From an uncultured Paraprevotella sp. (lineage in GTDB: Bacteria > Bacteroidota > Bacteroidia > Bacteroidales > Bacteroidaceae), in the NCBI GenBank assembly GCA_900548345.1, contig URKA01000051.1:1-5690 (forward strand): 5,690 nt of DNA. The letters are read 5' to 3'. The position numbers were made by a program, and so were the translations under genes. The notes below the pieces were generated by a model. The model ran no database searches, had not been told where the DNA came from, and saw nothing but the letters and a program-made list of their open reading frames with translations. This document shows positions 1 to 5,647 of this stretch, in pieces (the first letter of the stretch is position 1; every line of letters begins with the position of its first letter).

Positions 1-2
1 AA

Positions 3-905
3 GGCAAGGATGCGTGCATGCTGATAGACAATGTGGGACTGTACCGTGTGTTCGGTCTGCCCACAGTGGCATGGGACTGGGAGGCGATGTTTCGTGGAGA
101 TGCTGCGGGGAGGGGAGAATGTCCTTGCAGACGGCAGGATAAATCTTGCATGGTCATGCTGCAAACTGAGGATGTGTCACAGAATGAAGGGATGGAAGTG
201 ATTGTGACTCATGACAAGATGTCCTCTGCAACTGTGGAGCAGAAAATGGTGATGTCACAAGAGAGAGTTTCGGCCCTCAAAGCATGGCAGGATGAAAAGA
301 GCGGACTTTGGGGACTGAGGCGTGGCCCACGGAAAATAACGGAAGCTGTATTTGTCCGGGTCTTTGACATCCGGCACGACTTGGCTGCCGTAAGGTTCAG
401 AAACAATAATTGCGGACTGGTCGATGCTGAAGGCAGAACCGTTTGGGAAAACGGACGTTATCAGTCCATGCGGTTTATGAGAAACCAATTCCTGACCGCA
501 CAGACTGCTAACGGTAAATGGCATTTTATCGATGTGCATGGGTTGCGGATATACGATGAACGACCGGAGATAAAACGTTTCGGGAATGTCGAGATGTTGA
601 AACTCGGACACACATACTACAGCCGTACGAAGAAGTTGTATGTAAGCCATCAGAATCTGAACAGTGACACGGTTGTTGACCACAAGTTTTATGTGTCGAT
701 ACTCGATTATAAGGAATCTTTTTCACAAGTTGATGACACCCAATGGAGCTATGTCTGTCTTCTTGACGGCGACTATGAGAGTTTTTATTATATATCCCGT
801 AGGCTGGCCGACGGGAGCATCATTGTAGTTGACGATGCCGGAAGATACTATCATGTGGCGGATGGCAAAGGAAAGACGTATCTTGGGTGTGGTAACTACG
901 GATGA
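3..905 (+). CDS. WG-repeat-like protein, 3' portion (5' end outside window)
   Basis: The frame is open from the left edge (first full codon at base 3) to TGA at 903-905, giving at least 300 residues. An ATG at 18 exists, but the codons before it read on without a stop and the protein there is already repeat-like (MLIDNVGLYRVFG), so I treat the gene as truncated by the window and not as starting at 18. Counting from the ATG at 18, units resembling WG/KWG beta repeats are visible: GLWGLRRG onward (about 96-128), NCGLVDAEGRTVW onward (about 130-163) and NGKWHFIDVHGLRIYD onward (about 165-197), with a last G-R-Y-Y-H-V-A-D-G unit near 275-283. A less regular stretch (about 25-90) separates the first unit from the rest. 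WG-repeat proteins are common in Bacteroides and mostly uncharacterised; the repeats probably form a beta-rich binding surface. Localisation cannot be judged without the N terminus. The 3' end overlaps the convergent TPR gene by 10 bp. I am confident that it is coding and fairly confident of the repeat class; the function is unknown. Confidence 0.8.
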   Translation, partial: GKDACMLIDNVGLYRVFGLPTVAWDWEAMFRGDAAGRGECPCRRQDKSCMVMLQTEDVSQNEGMEVIVTHDKMSSATVEQKMVMSQERVSALKAWQDEKSGLWGLRRGPRKITEAVFVRVFDIRHDLAAVRFRNNNCGLVDAEGRTVWENGRYQSMRFMRNQFLTAQTANGKWHFIDVHGLRIYDERPEIKRFGNVEMLKLGHTYYSRTKKLYVSHQNLNSDTVVDHKFYVSILDYKESFSQVDDTQWSYVCLLDGDYESFYYISRRLADGSIIVVDDAGRYYHVADGKGKTYLGCGNYG

Positions 906-2347
906 AAGTTGATGAACTTGTCGGGATGGGTCAATACATATTGATAGAAATCTTGAGGCTCGACTTCTTCCGGAATATATTTGCCAATTGTTATTTCCAG
1001 GCTGTCAAGGTCTTCCTTGCAGGCTTTTTCCAGATGGAAAAGAAATTCCTGAAAGTGGTTTTGCATGAGTGCGCAATAAGCCATGTAAGCATTTACCTTG
1101 TGGATTTTTCCGTCAGACGAGGGACCTTGCTCTTCAACCAGGCGTAGGTGTTTGCAGGCTTCTTCATATTCTTTATTCTCAACAAGAGAAACTGCGGTGA
1201 AAAAGTGGGCTTCCGAAGTGTTCGGATGTTGGTCAATGAAACGTTCGTAGTATGCCAACCCCTCTTCGCGCAGGTTGTTCTCCAGCATAATGTGTCCGCG
1301 ATACAGGTCTGCATCGTAATTGGGATTGACGGTTAATGTCTTCTCTATGTATTCGAGGGCTTTTTCAATCTGGTGCATTGCGCTGTATGCTTCGGCAATA
1401 TTGATGTAGATGTGAAGCTGTTCCTGCGAATATCCTTGTGCAAGTGTCTCGGCTTGTAACAGTTGGCTCAGTGCTTCTTCGTAGTGTCCAAGGGTGAGCA
1501 GACATACTCCGTCGAACAAGTAGGGCAGTTCATTTGTTTTCCATTCTTTCAGGTAGGCAGAATATAATTGGTGTGCCTCTTCAAATTTTTGTTGGTGGAA
1601 GTGGCAGTTGGCTTTCATCAGTATGGCATAGTCATCATGTTCGTTTATGGCTAAGGAGAAATCAACTGTTTCCAAGGTTTTCGTATAGTCTTCGGTCGCA
1701 AAGTAGGCTTCGCCCAATGTGTGCCAGGCTCCTATGTTGTAGGGGTCTCGGTCGAGTAGGCTGTTGAGTTGGTCGATGGCCTGTTGCGGCCGGTTGGTGG
1801 CGAGCAGTATGTCGGCTTTAAGTTTAAGGAACTTGTCGTTGTCCGGTTCCCAATCCAATGCTGTCTCGTTCCACTGGTCTGCATACTCCCATATACCGTA
1901 ATCTACGAACAGACAGGCGCAGTCGTATGCGTACAGGGGATAGTCTTCTTTTTCTTCCGCCTTTCCCCATTCCGTCAGATATAGATGTGCTTCTTGTTCC
2001 TTGTTTTCGCGTAGGAGCAGTTCTGCGTTGAGAAATATTACTTCACGGTCGTTCTGGTCGGTAATGCTGTCTCGTATGGTCTTGGCCGCTTCCATTTCGC
2101 CGTTGAACATTTTCTGCCGTGCTAAAAATATCATCGGGTCTACACTGTCCGGATGGATGCTCAGGGCGTACTCGATGCATTTCATGGCTTTGTCCTTCTG
2201 GTTCTTGATGAGATAATACTCGGCGATGTCGGTCAGTTCATCTGCTTCGAGATAAACCGGCCGACCGCCTTGCATCATTTGCTCGTATTGAGCCAGATTT
2301 TCCTTAAACTCTTCTTCCTGAAAAAAGGAGAGGTCTTCTGTGGACAT
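896..2347 (-). CDS. Tetratricopeptide (TPR) repeat protein, cytosolic, function unknown
   Basis: This is a 483-residue protein read leftward from ATG at 2347-2345 to TAG at 898-896. It has no signal peptide or membrane segment, and the N terminus (MSTEDLSFFQEEEF) is acidic, so it should be cytosolic. Most of its length is alpha-helical pairs with TPR spacing of about 34 residues. The clearest units start near residues 38 (LTDIAEYYLIKNQKDKAMKC), 173, 207 (AWHTLGEAYFATEDYTKTLE), 241, 313 (IYINIAEAYSAMHQIEKALE), 347 and 380, often ending in the typical N-P or H-P turn (HPDS, DPYN, NPNY, HPNT). TPR arrays mediate protein-protein contacts; no catalytic domain is seen. The start lies one base after the glnS stop (TAACATG), so the two are almost certainly co-transcribed and probably translationally coupled. 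No well-placed Shine-Dalgarno sequence precedes it: the nearest GGAG is about 17 bases upstream, inside glnS. The C-terminal tail (about 445-483, ending FINFHP) is non-repeat. The TPR class is secure; the partner and role are not known. Confidence 0.93.
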   Translation of the reverse strand: MSTEDLSFFQEEEFKENLAQYEQMMQGGRPVYLEADELTDIAEYYLIKNQKDKAMKCIEYALSIHPDSVDPMIFLARQKMFNGEMEAAKTIRDSITDQNDREVIFLNAELLLRENKEQEAHLYLTEWGKAEEKEDYPLYAYDCACLFVDYGIWEYADQWNETALDWEPDNDKFLKLKADILLATNRPQQAIDQLNSLLDRDPYNIGAWHTLGEAYFATEDYTKTLETVDFSLAINEHDDYAILMKANCHFHQQKFEEAHQLYSAYLKEWKTNELPYLFDGVCLLTLGHYEEALSQLLQAETLAQGYSQEQLHIYINIAEAYSAMHQIEKALEYIEKTLTVNPNYDADLYRGHIMLENNLREEGLAYYERFIDQHPNTSEAHFFTAVSLVENKEYEEACKHLRLVEEQGPSSDGKIHKVNAYMAYCALMQNHFQEFLFHLEKACKEDLDSLEITIGKYIPEEVEPQDFYQYVLTHPDKFINFHP

Positions 2348-2348
2348 G

Positions 2349-4052
2349 TTATTTCTTGATTTTACTCCAGTTGTCTTTCAATCCTACCGTCCGGTTGAAT
2401 ATCGGATGGCTGGCAGTGCTGTCTTTGTCGGGGGTAAAGTAGCCGATGCGCTGGAACTGCAGATAGGTGAGGGGCTTCATGGTTGCCGCGTATTTCTCCA
2501 CATAACAGTCGGTCAGCACTTGTAATGAGTCCGGATTCAGCAATTCGCGGAAGTCGCGTTCGTCCGCGCCGGGATTCTCCACGCTGAAAAGACGGTCGTA
2601 GAGTCTTACTTCTGCGGGAATGCTGTGACGGCAGCTCAACCAGTGAAGTGTTGCCTTTACTTTTCGGTCGGAACCCGGCATGCCGCTTTTGGTTTGCGGG
2701 TCGTATTCGCAATACACTTCGGTTACAATTCCGTTTTCGTCCTTCTTGCAGCCTGTACATTTTACGATGTACGCGTTCTTCAGGCGGACTTCCTGTCCGG
2801 GGGTCAGGCGGTAGAACTTTTTCGGAGCGTCTTCCATGAAGTCGTCGCGTTCAATCCATAATTCACGGCTGAACTCTATTGTGTGTGTACCGTCGGCCGG
2901 ATTTTCGGGATTGTTGATGGTCTCCAGTTCCTCGGTCTGCTCTTCCGGATAGTTTGTGATGATGAGTTTTACCGGATGTAATACGGCAGATACGCGGAGC
3001 GCACGTGCGTTCAAGTCTTCGCGTACGGCAGCTTCCAGCATGGCGAAATCATTGAGTGCGTCGAATTTCGTATATCCAATCATGTTGATGAACTTACGGA
3101 CGGATTCCGGAGAGTATCCGCGGCGACGGAATCCGCAGATTGTCGGCATACGGGGGTCGTCCCATCCGTTGACCAGACCTTCTTTGACTAAAGCGAGCAG
3201 CTTGCGTTTGCTCATCACGGTATAGGTGAGGTTCAGACGGTTGAACTCAATCTGCCTTGGACGGTTGTCGTTCAGATCCTTACCATCTTTCAGCTCGTCA
3301 ATGAAGTGGTCGTAGAGCGGACGGTGCGGCACGAACTCCAAGGTGCAGATGGAGTGGGTGACTCCTTCGAAATAGTCGCTTTGTCCATGTGCGAAATCAT
3401 ACATGGGATATGCTTTCCATTTGTTGCCTGTGCGGTGGTGTTCCTTGTTGATGATGCGGTATATGATGGGGTCGCGGAAGTGCATGTTCGGGTTGGCCAT
3501 ATCCAGTTTGGCGCGTAAAACCATCGAACCTTCTTCTGCCTCGCCGCTGTTCATCTTGTTAAACAGCTCCAGGTTCTCTTCAATGGGACGGTTGCGGAAA
3601 GGGCTGTCCGTGCCCGGTTGGGTGGGGGTGCCTTTCTGTGCGGCAATCTGCTCGCTGGTCTGTTCATCGATATATGCTTTTCCTTCCTTGATGAGTTTTA
3701 CGGCAAAATCCCACAGTTGCTGGAAGTAGTCGGATGCATGGTATATGTGTTGCCATTTGAAACCGAGCCATTGTATGTCTTCCTTAATGGCTTCCACGTA
3801 TTCGGTATCTTCCTTGATAGGATTGGTGTCATCCAAACGCAGGTTGCACACGCCGCCATATTGCTCTGCGATGCCGAAGTCCATACAGATGGCTTTGGCA
3901 TGTCCAATGTGCAGATAGCCGTTCGGTTCAGGCGGGAAACGTGTCTGTAGCCTGCCGCCGTTCTTGCCGGCTTTTAAATCGTCTCGGACAATCTCTTCTA
4001 CAAAATTGAGACTCTTCTTTTCAGAAGTTTCATTCTCTTTCGTTTCTGTCAT
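2349..4052 (-). CDS. glnS: Glutaminyl-tRNA synthetase (GlnRS)
   Basis: This 567-residue class I aminoacyl-tRNA synthetase (EC 6.1.1.18) charges tRNA-Gln with glutamine using ATP in the cytosol. The length is close to that of E. coli GlnRS (about 554). The order of domains is complete: the Rossmann catalytic core has FPPEPNGYLHIGH (about 39-51) containing the HIGH signature at 48-51, the LRLDDTNPIKED segment (71-82), YDFAHGQSDYFEGVTHSICTLEF in the active-site region (218-240; GluRS/GlnRS family pattern), and the KMSKS-equivalent VMSKR at 279-283. CGFRRRGYSPESVRKF (306-321) follows. The beta-barrel anticodon-binding part includes RLTPGQEVRLKNAYIVK (415-431), LHWLSCRHSIPAEVRLYDRLF (469-489) and the GlnRS-like C terminus HPIFNRTVGLKDNWSKI (549-565). 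This ending and the THSICTLEF segment separate it from bacterial GluRS. The first 15 or so residues are a polar extension. It is the first gene of an operon with the TPR gene, preceded by a TACCTTTG -7 box and divergent from the barrel-protein gene. It looks intact, with no frameshift. Confidence 0.98.
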   Translation of the reverse strand: MTETKENETSEKKSLNFVEEIVRDDLKAGKNGGRLQTRFPPEPNGYLHIGHAKAICMDFGIAEQYGGVCNLRLDDTNPIKEDTEYVEAIKEDIQWLGFKWQHIYHASDYFQQLWDFAVKLIKEGKAYIDEQTSEQIAAQKGTPTQPGTDSPFRNRPIEENLELFNKMNSGEAEEGSMVLRAKLDMANPNMHFRDPIIYRIINKEHHRTGNKWKAYPMYDFAHGQSDYFEGVTHSICTLEFVPHRPLYDHFIDELKDGKDLNDNRPRQIEFNRLNLTYTVMSKRKLLALVKEGLVNGWDDPRMPTICGFRRRGYSPESVRKFINMIGYTKFDALNDFAMLEAAVREDLNARALRVSAVLHPVKLIITNYPEEQTEELETINNPENPADGTHTIEFSRELWIERDDFMEDAPKKFYRLTPGQEVRLKNAYIVKCTGCKKDENGIVTEVYCEYDPQTKSGMPGSDRKVKATLHWLSCRHSIPAEVRLYDRLFSVENPGADERDFRELLNPDSLQVLTDCYVEKYAATMKPLTYLQFQRIGYFTPDKDSTASHPIFNRTVGLKDNWSKIKK

Positions 4053-4087
4053 AACCTGTTCTGTTTTTTATTATAGTTAATTGGGAA

Positions 4088-4095
4088 CAAAGGTA
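4088..4095 (-). promoter_or_regulatory. Predicted promoter -7 box of the glnS-TPR operon
   Basis: On the minus strand these bases read TACCTTTG, a full match to the Bacteroidetes -7 consensus TAnnTTTG. The box ends 35 bases before the glnS ATG, so transcription would start at about 4083-4085 and leave a leader of roughly 30 bases (A/T-rich, with no strong Shine-Dalgarno sequence, normal for Bacteroides). A -33 TTTG at the usual 19-21 base spacing is not present; the nearest T-run (minus strand, 4109-4113) is only 13 bases away. The match is in the right place, but half of the promoter is weak. Confidence 0.55.
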
Positions 4096-4315
4096 AGAAA
4101 TAAAAGTGAAAAAGGTGTGTATTATCTGAATTTCTTGTGGGTATTTCTTTTGTGGAGGATAAAATGCAGACCTTTGGTTGCGGCTTTGGATAATTTTCAG
4201 ATTCATTGATGTCTTTCTTGTCTTGTATCGTTGGATAGGTGGGAGTGAATGAAAAATTGTTTGTTTTTATGCTATGAAACATATAGAAAAGTTTTAGGCC
4301 TTGAAACTAAAGCGC

Positions 4316-4323
4316 GATATTTG
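4316..4323 (+). promoter_or_regulatory. Weak promoter -7-like box for the candidate small RNA
   Basis: GATATTTG matches TAnnTTTG except for the first base. A TTTT at 4292-4295 sits at the usual 20-base spacing, but it lacks the terminal G of the -33 consensus. The -33 candidate lies inside a small inverted repeat (4290-4296 with 4302-4308). On its own this would be weak evidence; the structured RNA-like segment downstream raises it somewhat. Confidence 0.3.
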
Positions 4324-4385
4324 CACCTGTTATTCTGAAAACAATCTTTTTACCTTAAAAAAACTAATACCTATATGAAGTTATG

Positions 4386-4413
4386 AACGGATGTGTCGGG
4401 AGACACGTCCGTT
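4386..4413 (+). other. 12-bp hairpin with GGGA (GNRA-type) tetraloop
   Basis: The arms 4386-4397 (AACGGATGTGTC) and 4402-4413 (GACACGTCCGTT) pair over 12 positions, one of them a T-G wobble (4392 with 4407), and close a four-base GGGA loop of the stable GNRA class. The bases after it, TGTGATTT, are only partly T-rich, so it is a poor intrinsic terminator on the plus strand. The single G-T wobble, which would pair in RNA but not in DNA, mildly favours an RNA role over a protein-binding palindrome. Confidence 0.75.
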
Positions 4414-4429
4414 TGTGATTTAATAAGGT

Positions 4430-4474
4430 GGTTTCAGTTTGTAGTTGTTTTGTGCCGGGAAACCTGTTTTTTTT
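4430..4474 (+). terminator. Possible intrinsic terminator of the candidate small RNA
   Basis: GGTTTC (4430-4435) pairs with GAAACC (4459-4464), followed two bases later by eight T (4467-4474). The T tract is convincing; the stem is short and encloses 23 bases, so termination efficiency is doubtful. An alternative inner stem, GTTTT with GAAAC (4447-4451 with 4459-4463), could form instead. Confidence 0.35.
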
Positions 4475-4493
4475 ACTTTGTTTGTGGCATAAA

Positions 4494-4584
4494 GTCTGCT
4501 TTTTATTAAAATTTATGTTAATTTCATCAAAACCCTTGTTTGCTGTAGTTTAAAAATATATCTTTGTGACTATGAAAAGCAGAC
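4494..4584. repeat. Inverted repeat pair flanking the barrel-gene promoter
   Basis: GTCTGCTTTT at 4494-4503 is repeated exactly in inverse as AAAAGCAGAC at 4575-4584. Allowing one mismatch (4504 against 4574), the match extends to 12 of 13 positions (4494-4506 with 4572-4584). The 65 bases between the arms contain the -33 and -7 elements predicted for the barrel gene. This may be the border of a small invertible promoter segment, an operator pair or an RNA stem for transcripts starting further upstream. The repeat itself is plain in the sequence; its function is inference. Confidence 0.8.
4535..4566 (+). promoter_or_regulatory. Predicted promoter of the outer-membrane barrel gene
   Basis: TATCTTTG at 4559-4566 is a full match to the Bacteroidetes -7 consensus TAnnTTTG. 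A TTG at 4536-4538 sits 20 bases upstream, the correct -33 spacing. The start would fall near 4570, giving a leader of about 90 bases. A second possible promoter lies further upstream: TTTG at 4449-4452, then 20 bases, then TTACTTTG at 4473-4480 (one mismatch). The predicted promoter lies between the arms of an inverted repeat (see 4494-4584). Confidence 0.65.
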
Positions 4585-4604
4585 GGCAGGGGGATGGGCA
4601 GAGG

Positions 4605-4618
4605 CTCATCTATATGAG
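4605..4618 (+). promoter_or_regulatory. Small hairpin in the leader of the barrel gene
   Basis: CTCAT (4605-4609) and ATGAG (4614-4618) form a 5-bp stem with a CTAT loop. A second pairing, GACGG (4582-4586) with CCGTC (4628-4632), could enclose it. The start codon region (4640-4664) is A/T-rich and should stay unpaired, which suits Bacteroides initiation. Both stems are short and could be chance. Confidence 0.3.
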
Positions 4619-4661
4619 AAAGTAAGACCGTCCGTATTATAAACTTATAATTAAAATAAAA

Positions 4662-5462
4662 ATGAAGAAAGTTTTAATGTTGGTTGCCACTGTGGCTGCC
4701 ATGTGTTCAAGCAGCGCTTTTGCACAGAAAGTGAATTTGCCGGCCAAGGGTACGTTTAGCACGGAAGTTCAGGTTAACCCCTTTGGGAATGACTTTGACC
4801 ATTTCAAACTTGACGACTATAAGTTGAAGATGCGTTATTTCATGACTGATAAGGACGCTTTGAGATTGAGTGTAGGTTTGCACTTCGATAAGAATAATGA
4901 CCCCGGAAGTCTTACTGAACCGGCTGGGGATGATGTGAAGCCTTTTGATAGGGATTTTTACAACTATAAGAATGACAATAACGAGAACGTAACAAAACAA
5001 GGTGGTTTCTCCCTTGACTTGGGCTACGAACGTCATTTCTTGAAGACTGGCCGCGTGGACCTCTATGCCGGTGCTGAAATCGGTATTGGTCTGAATTGGA
5101 GTAAGTCCAATTTGGTGGAGGGCATGGATTTCAAAAAAAATGATTTTGATCCTGACAAATCTTCTACGTATTCTTTCTACACTGTAGAGACAGAGACTAA
5201 TGATGGTGGTTTCTTCGAGTTCGGTGCAGGTGTATTTACCGGAATTGACTTCTACATCTATAAGGGTTTGTATATCGGAACTGAATTGGGCTTGAATTTG
5301 AACAATAGGGCTTATGGAGATTTTGAAAAGACCGTTACCGACAATCATCCGGAAGTGGAGGCGAAAGACCGTGTAGAAACCACGAAGGAAACGAACAATA
5401 AGAGTGAGTTTAACTTGAAGTTCTACGTTGAACCTGCAATTCGTTTGGGCTGGGCTTTCTAA
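4662..5462 (+). CDS. Outer-membrane beta-barrel protein, exported
   Basis: This 266-residue protein has a classical Sec signal peptide: MKK, a hydrophobic core LMLVATVAAM, then SSSAFA with signal peptidase I cleavage expected after A21 (AFA/QK). The mature part, about 245 residues, alternates short amphipathic strands with polar loops. Likely strands are near 31-39, 53-62, 66-75, 115-124, 131-146, 168-178, 183-199, 202-214 and 249-266, consistent with a small barrel of about eight strands in the OmpA/OmpW size range. It ends in RLGWAF, a C-terminal aromatic residue typical of BAM-inserted barrels. Two loops are strikingly charged: 76-114 (rich in N and D) and 215-248 (rich in E, K and T). They are probably surface-exposed and variable. 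There is no OmpA-like peptidoglycan-binding domain. It starts at the first ATG, after the A-rich stretch AATTAAAATAAAA, a usual Bacteroides initiation context. It is a single-gene unit with its own promoter and terminator. The substrate or ligand cannot be told. Confidence 0.9.
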   Translation: MKKVLMLVATVAAMCSSSAFAQKVNLPAKGTFSTEVQVNPFGNDFDHFKLDDYKLKMRYFMTDKDALRLSVGLHFDKNNDPGSLTEPAGDDVKPFDRDFYNYKNDNNENVTKQGGFSLDLGYERHFLKTGRVDLYAGAEIGIGLNWSKSNLVEGMDFKKNDFDPDKSSTYSFYTVETETNDGGFFEFGAGVFTGIDFYIYKGLYIGTELGLNLNNRAYGDFEKTVTDNHPEVEAKDRVETTKETNNKSEFNLKFYVEPAIRLGWAF

Positions 5463-5475
5463 TATAATAAGGTAG

Positions 5476-5529
5476 AATAATAAAAACACTTCGTTCTGAG
5501 AATAAGAAGAGCGAAGTGTTTTTATTATT
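5476..5529. terminator. Strong 22-bp hairpin terminator, probably bidirectional
   Basis: The arms 5476-5497 and 5508-5529 pair over 22 positions (one T-G wobble at 5494/5511) around a 10-base loop. The core ACACTTCG/CGAAGTGT is flanked by A-runs on the left and T-runs on the right, so it can act as an intrinsic terminator on both strands. It begins 13 bases after the barrel gene's TAA and should also stop transcription coming leftward from any gene beyond the right edge. Confidence 0.9.
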
Positions 5530-5647
5530 GTATGAGGGGTGTTTTTTGTGTGAGTGAGGCGTGTGTGTAAGGCAAATAATTCTGTTGTATATTTCCTCTT
5601 TCTTATTCCATGCGAAGATGCCTTTATATTCCCGTCCCGCAATGCGT

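Larger units (their letters stand above)
4328..4474 (+). ncRNA. Candidate small RNA or leader transcript
   Basis: This is an inferred transcript of about 147 bases. A promoter-like box GATATTTG at 4316-4323 (one mismatch to TAnnTTTG) has a T-rich -33 candidate at 4292-4295 with a 20-base spacer, placing a start near 4328. The body contains a 12-bp hairpin with a GNRA-type loop (4386-4413). The end is a stem (4430-4435 with 4459-4464) followed by eight T (4467-4474), like an intrinsic terminator, though the terminal stem is only 6 bp with a long loop. A three-codon ORF (ATG AAG TTA TGA, 4375-4386) abuts the hairpin. It does not match any RNA family I can name. The alternatives are a cis-acting leader that reads through into the barrel gene, or chance structure. 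Confidence 0.35.
4053..4661. other. 609-bp divergent intergenic region between glnS and the barrel-protein gene
   Basis: No convincing protein gene lies here. From left to right it holds the glnS promoter (4088-4095); about 190 bases of A/T-rich sequence in which I see nothing specific (4100-4289); a 7-bp inverted repeat at 4290-4308; a weak promoter-like box (4316-4323); a candidate small RNA or leader with a 12-bp hairpin and a T8 tract (to 4474); an inverted repeat (4494-4506 and 4572-4584) around the barrel-gene promoter; and a leader of about 90 bases with possible RNA folding. The size and the number of structured elements are more than two divergent promoters require. Confidence 0.85.

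Noticed and set aside
18..20. ATG as the true start of the WG-repeat-like gene
   Set aside because: The frame is open upstream to the window edge, and the residues right at this ATG already resemble a repeat unit, so the gene most likely begins further left.
902..2359. Several plus-strand ORFs of 60-80 codons inside the TPR gene
   Set aside because: They are antisense shadows of a well-supported TPR protein and show no domain or initiation signals.
4049..4282. 77-codon minus-strand ORF ending in an ATGA overlap with the glnS start
   Set aside because: The ATGA junction is suggestive, but the protein is low-complexity, the sequence is A/T-rich intergenic DNA, and the best glnS promoter lies inside it.
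4386..4420. 12-bp hairpin as a classical intrinsic terminator
   Set aside because: The downstream bases (TGTGATTT) lack a continuous T tract, so I call it a structural element and leave termination to the later T8 tract.
4662..4730. Lipoprotein signal in the barrel protein (Cys at residue 15)
   Set aside because: The residues before the Cys (VAAM) do not fit a lipobox, and a clean signal peptidase I site (AFA/Q) follows it.
4707..5642. 311-codon minus-strand open frame opposite the barrel gene
   Set aside because: It needs a TTG start and lies antisense to a gene with a clear signal peptide, barrel pattern, promoter and terminator. The encoded protein is rich in I, T and V runs with no recognisable domain, and it runs through the terminator hairpin. 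It is best read as a shadow, though its part right of 5530 is noted as a repeat question.
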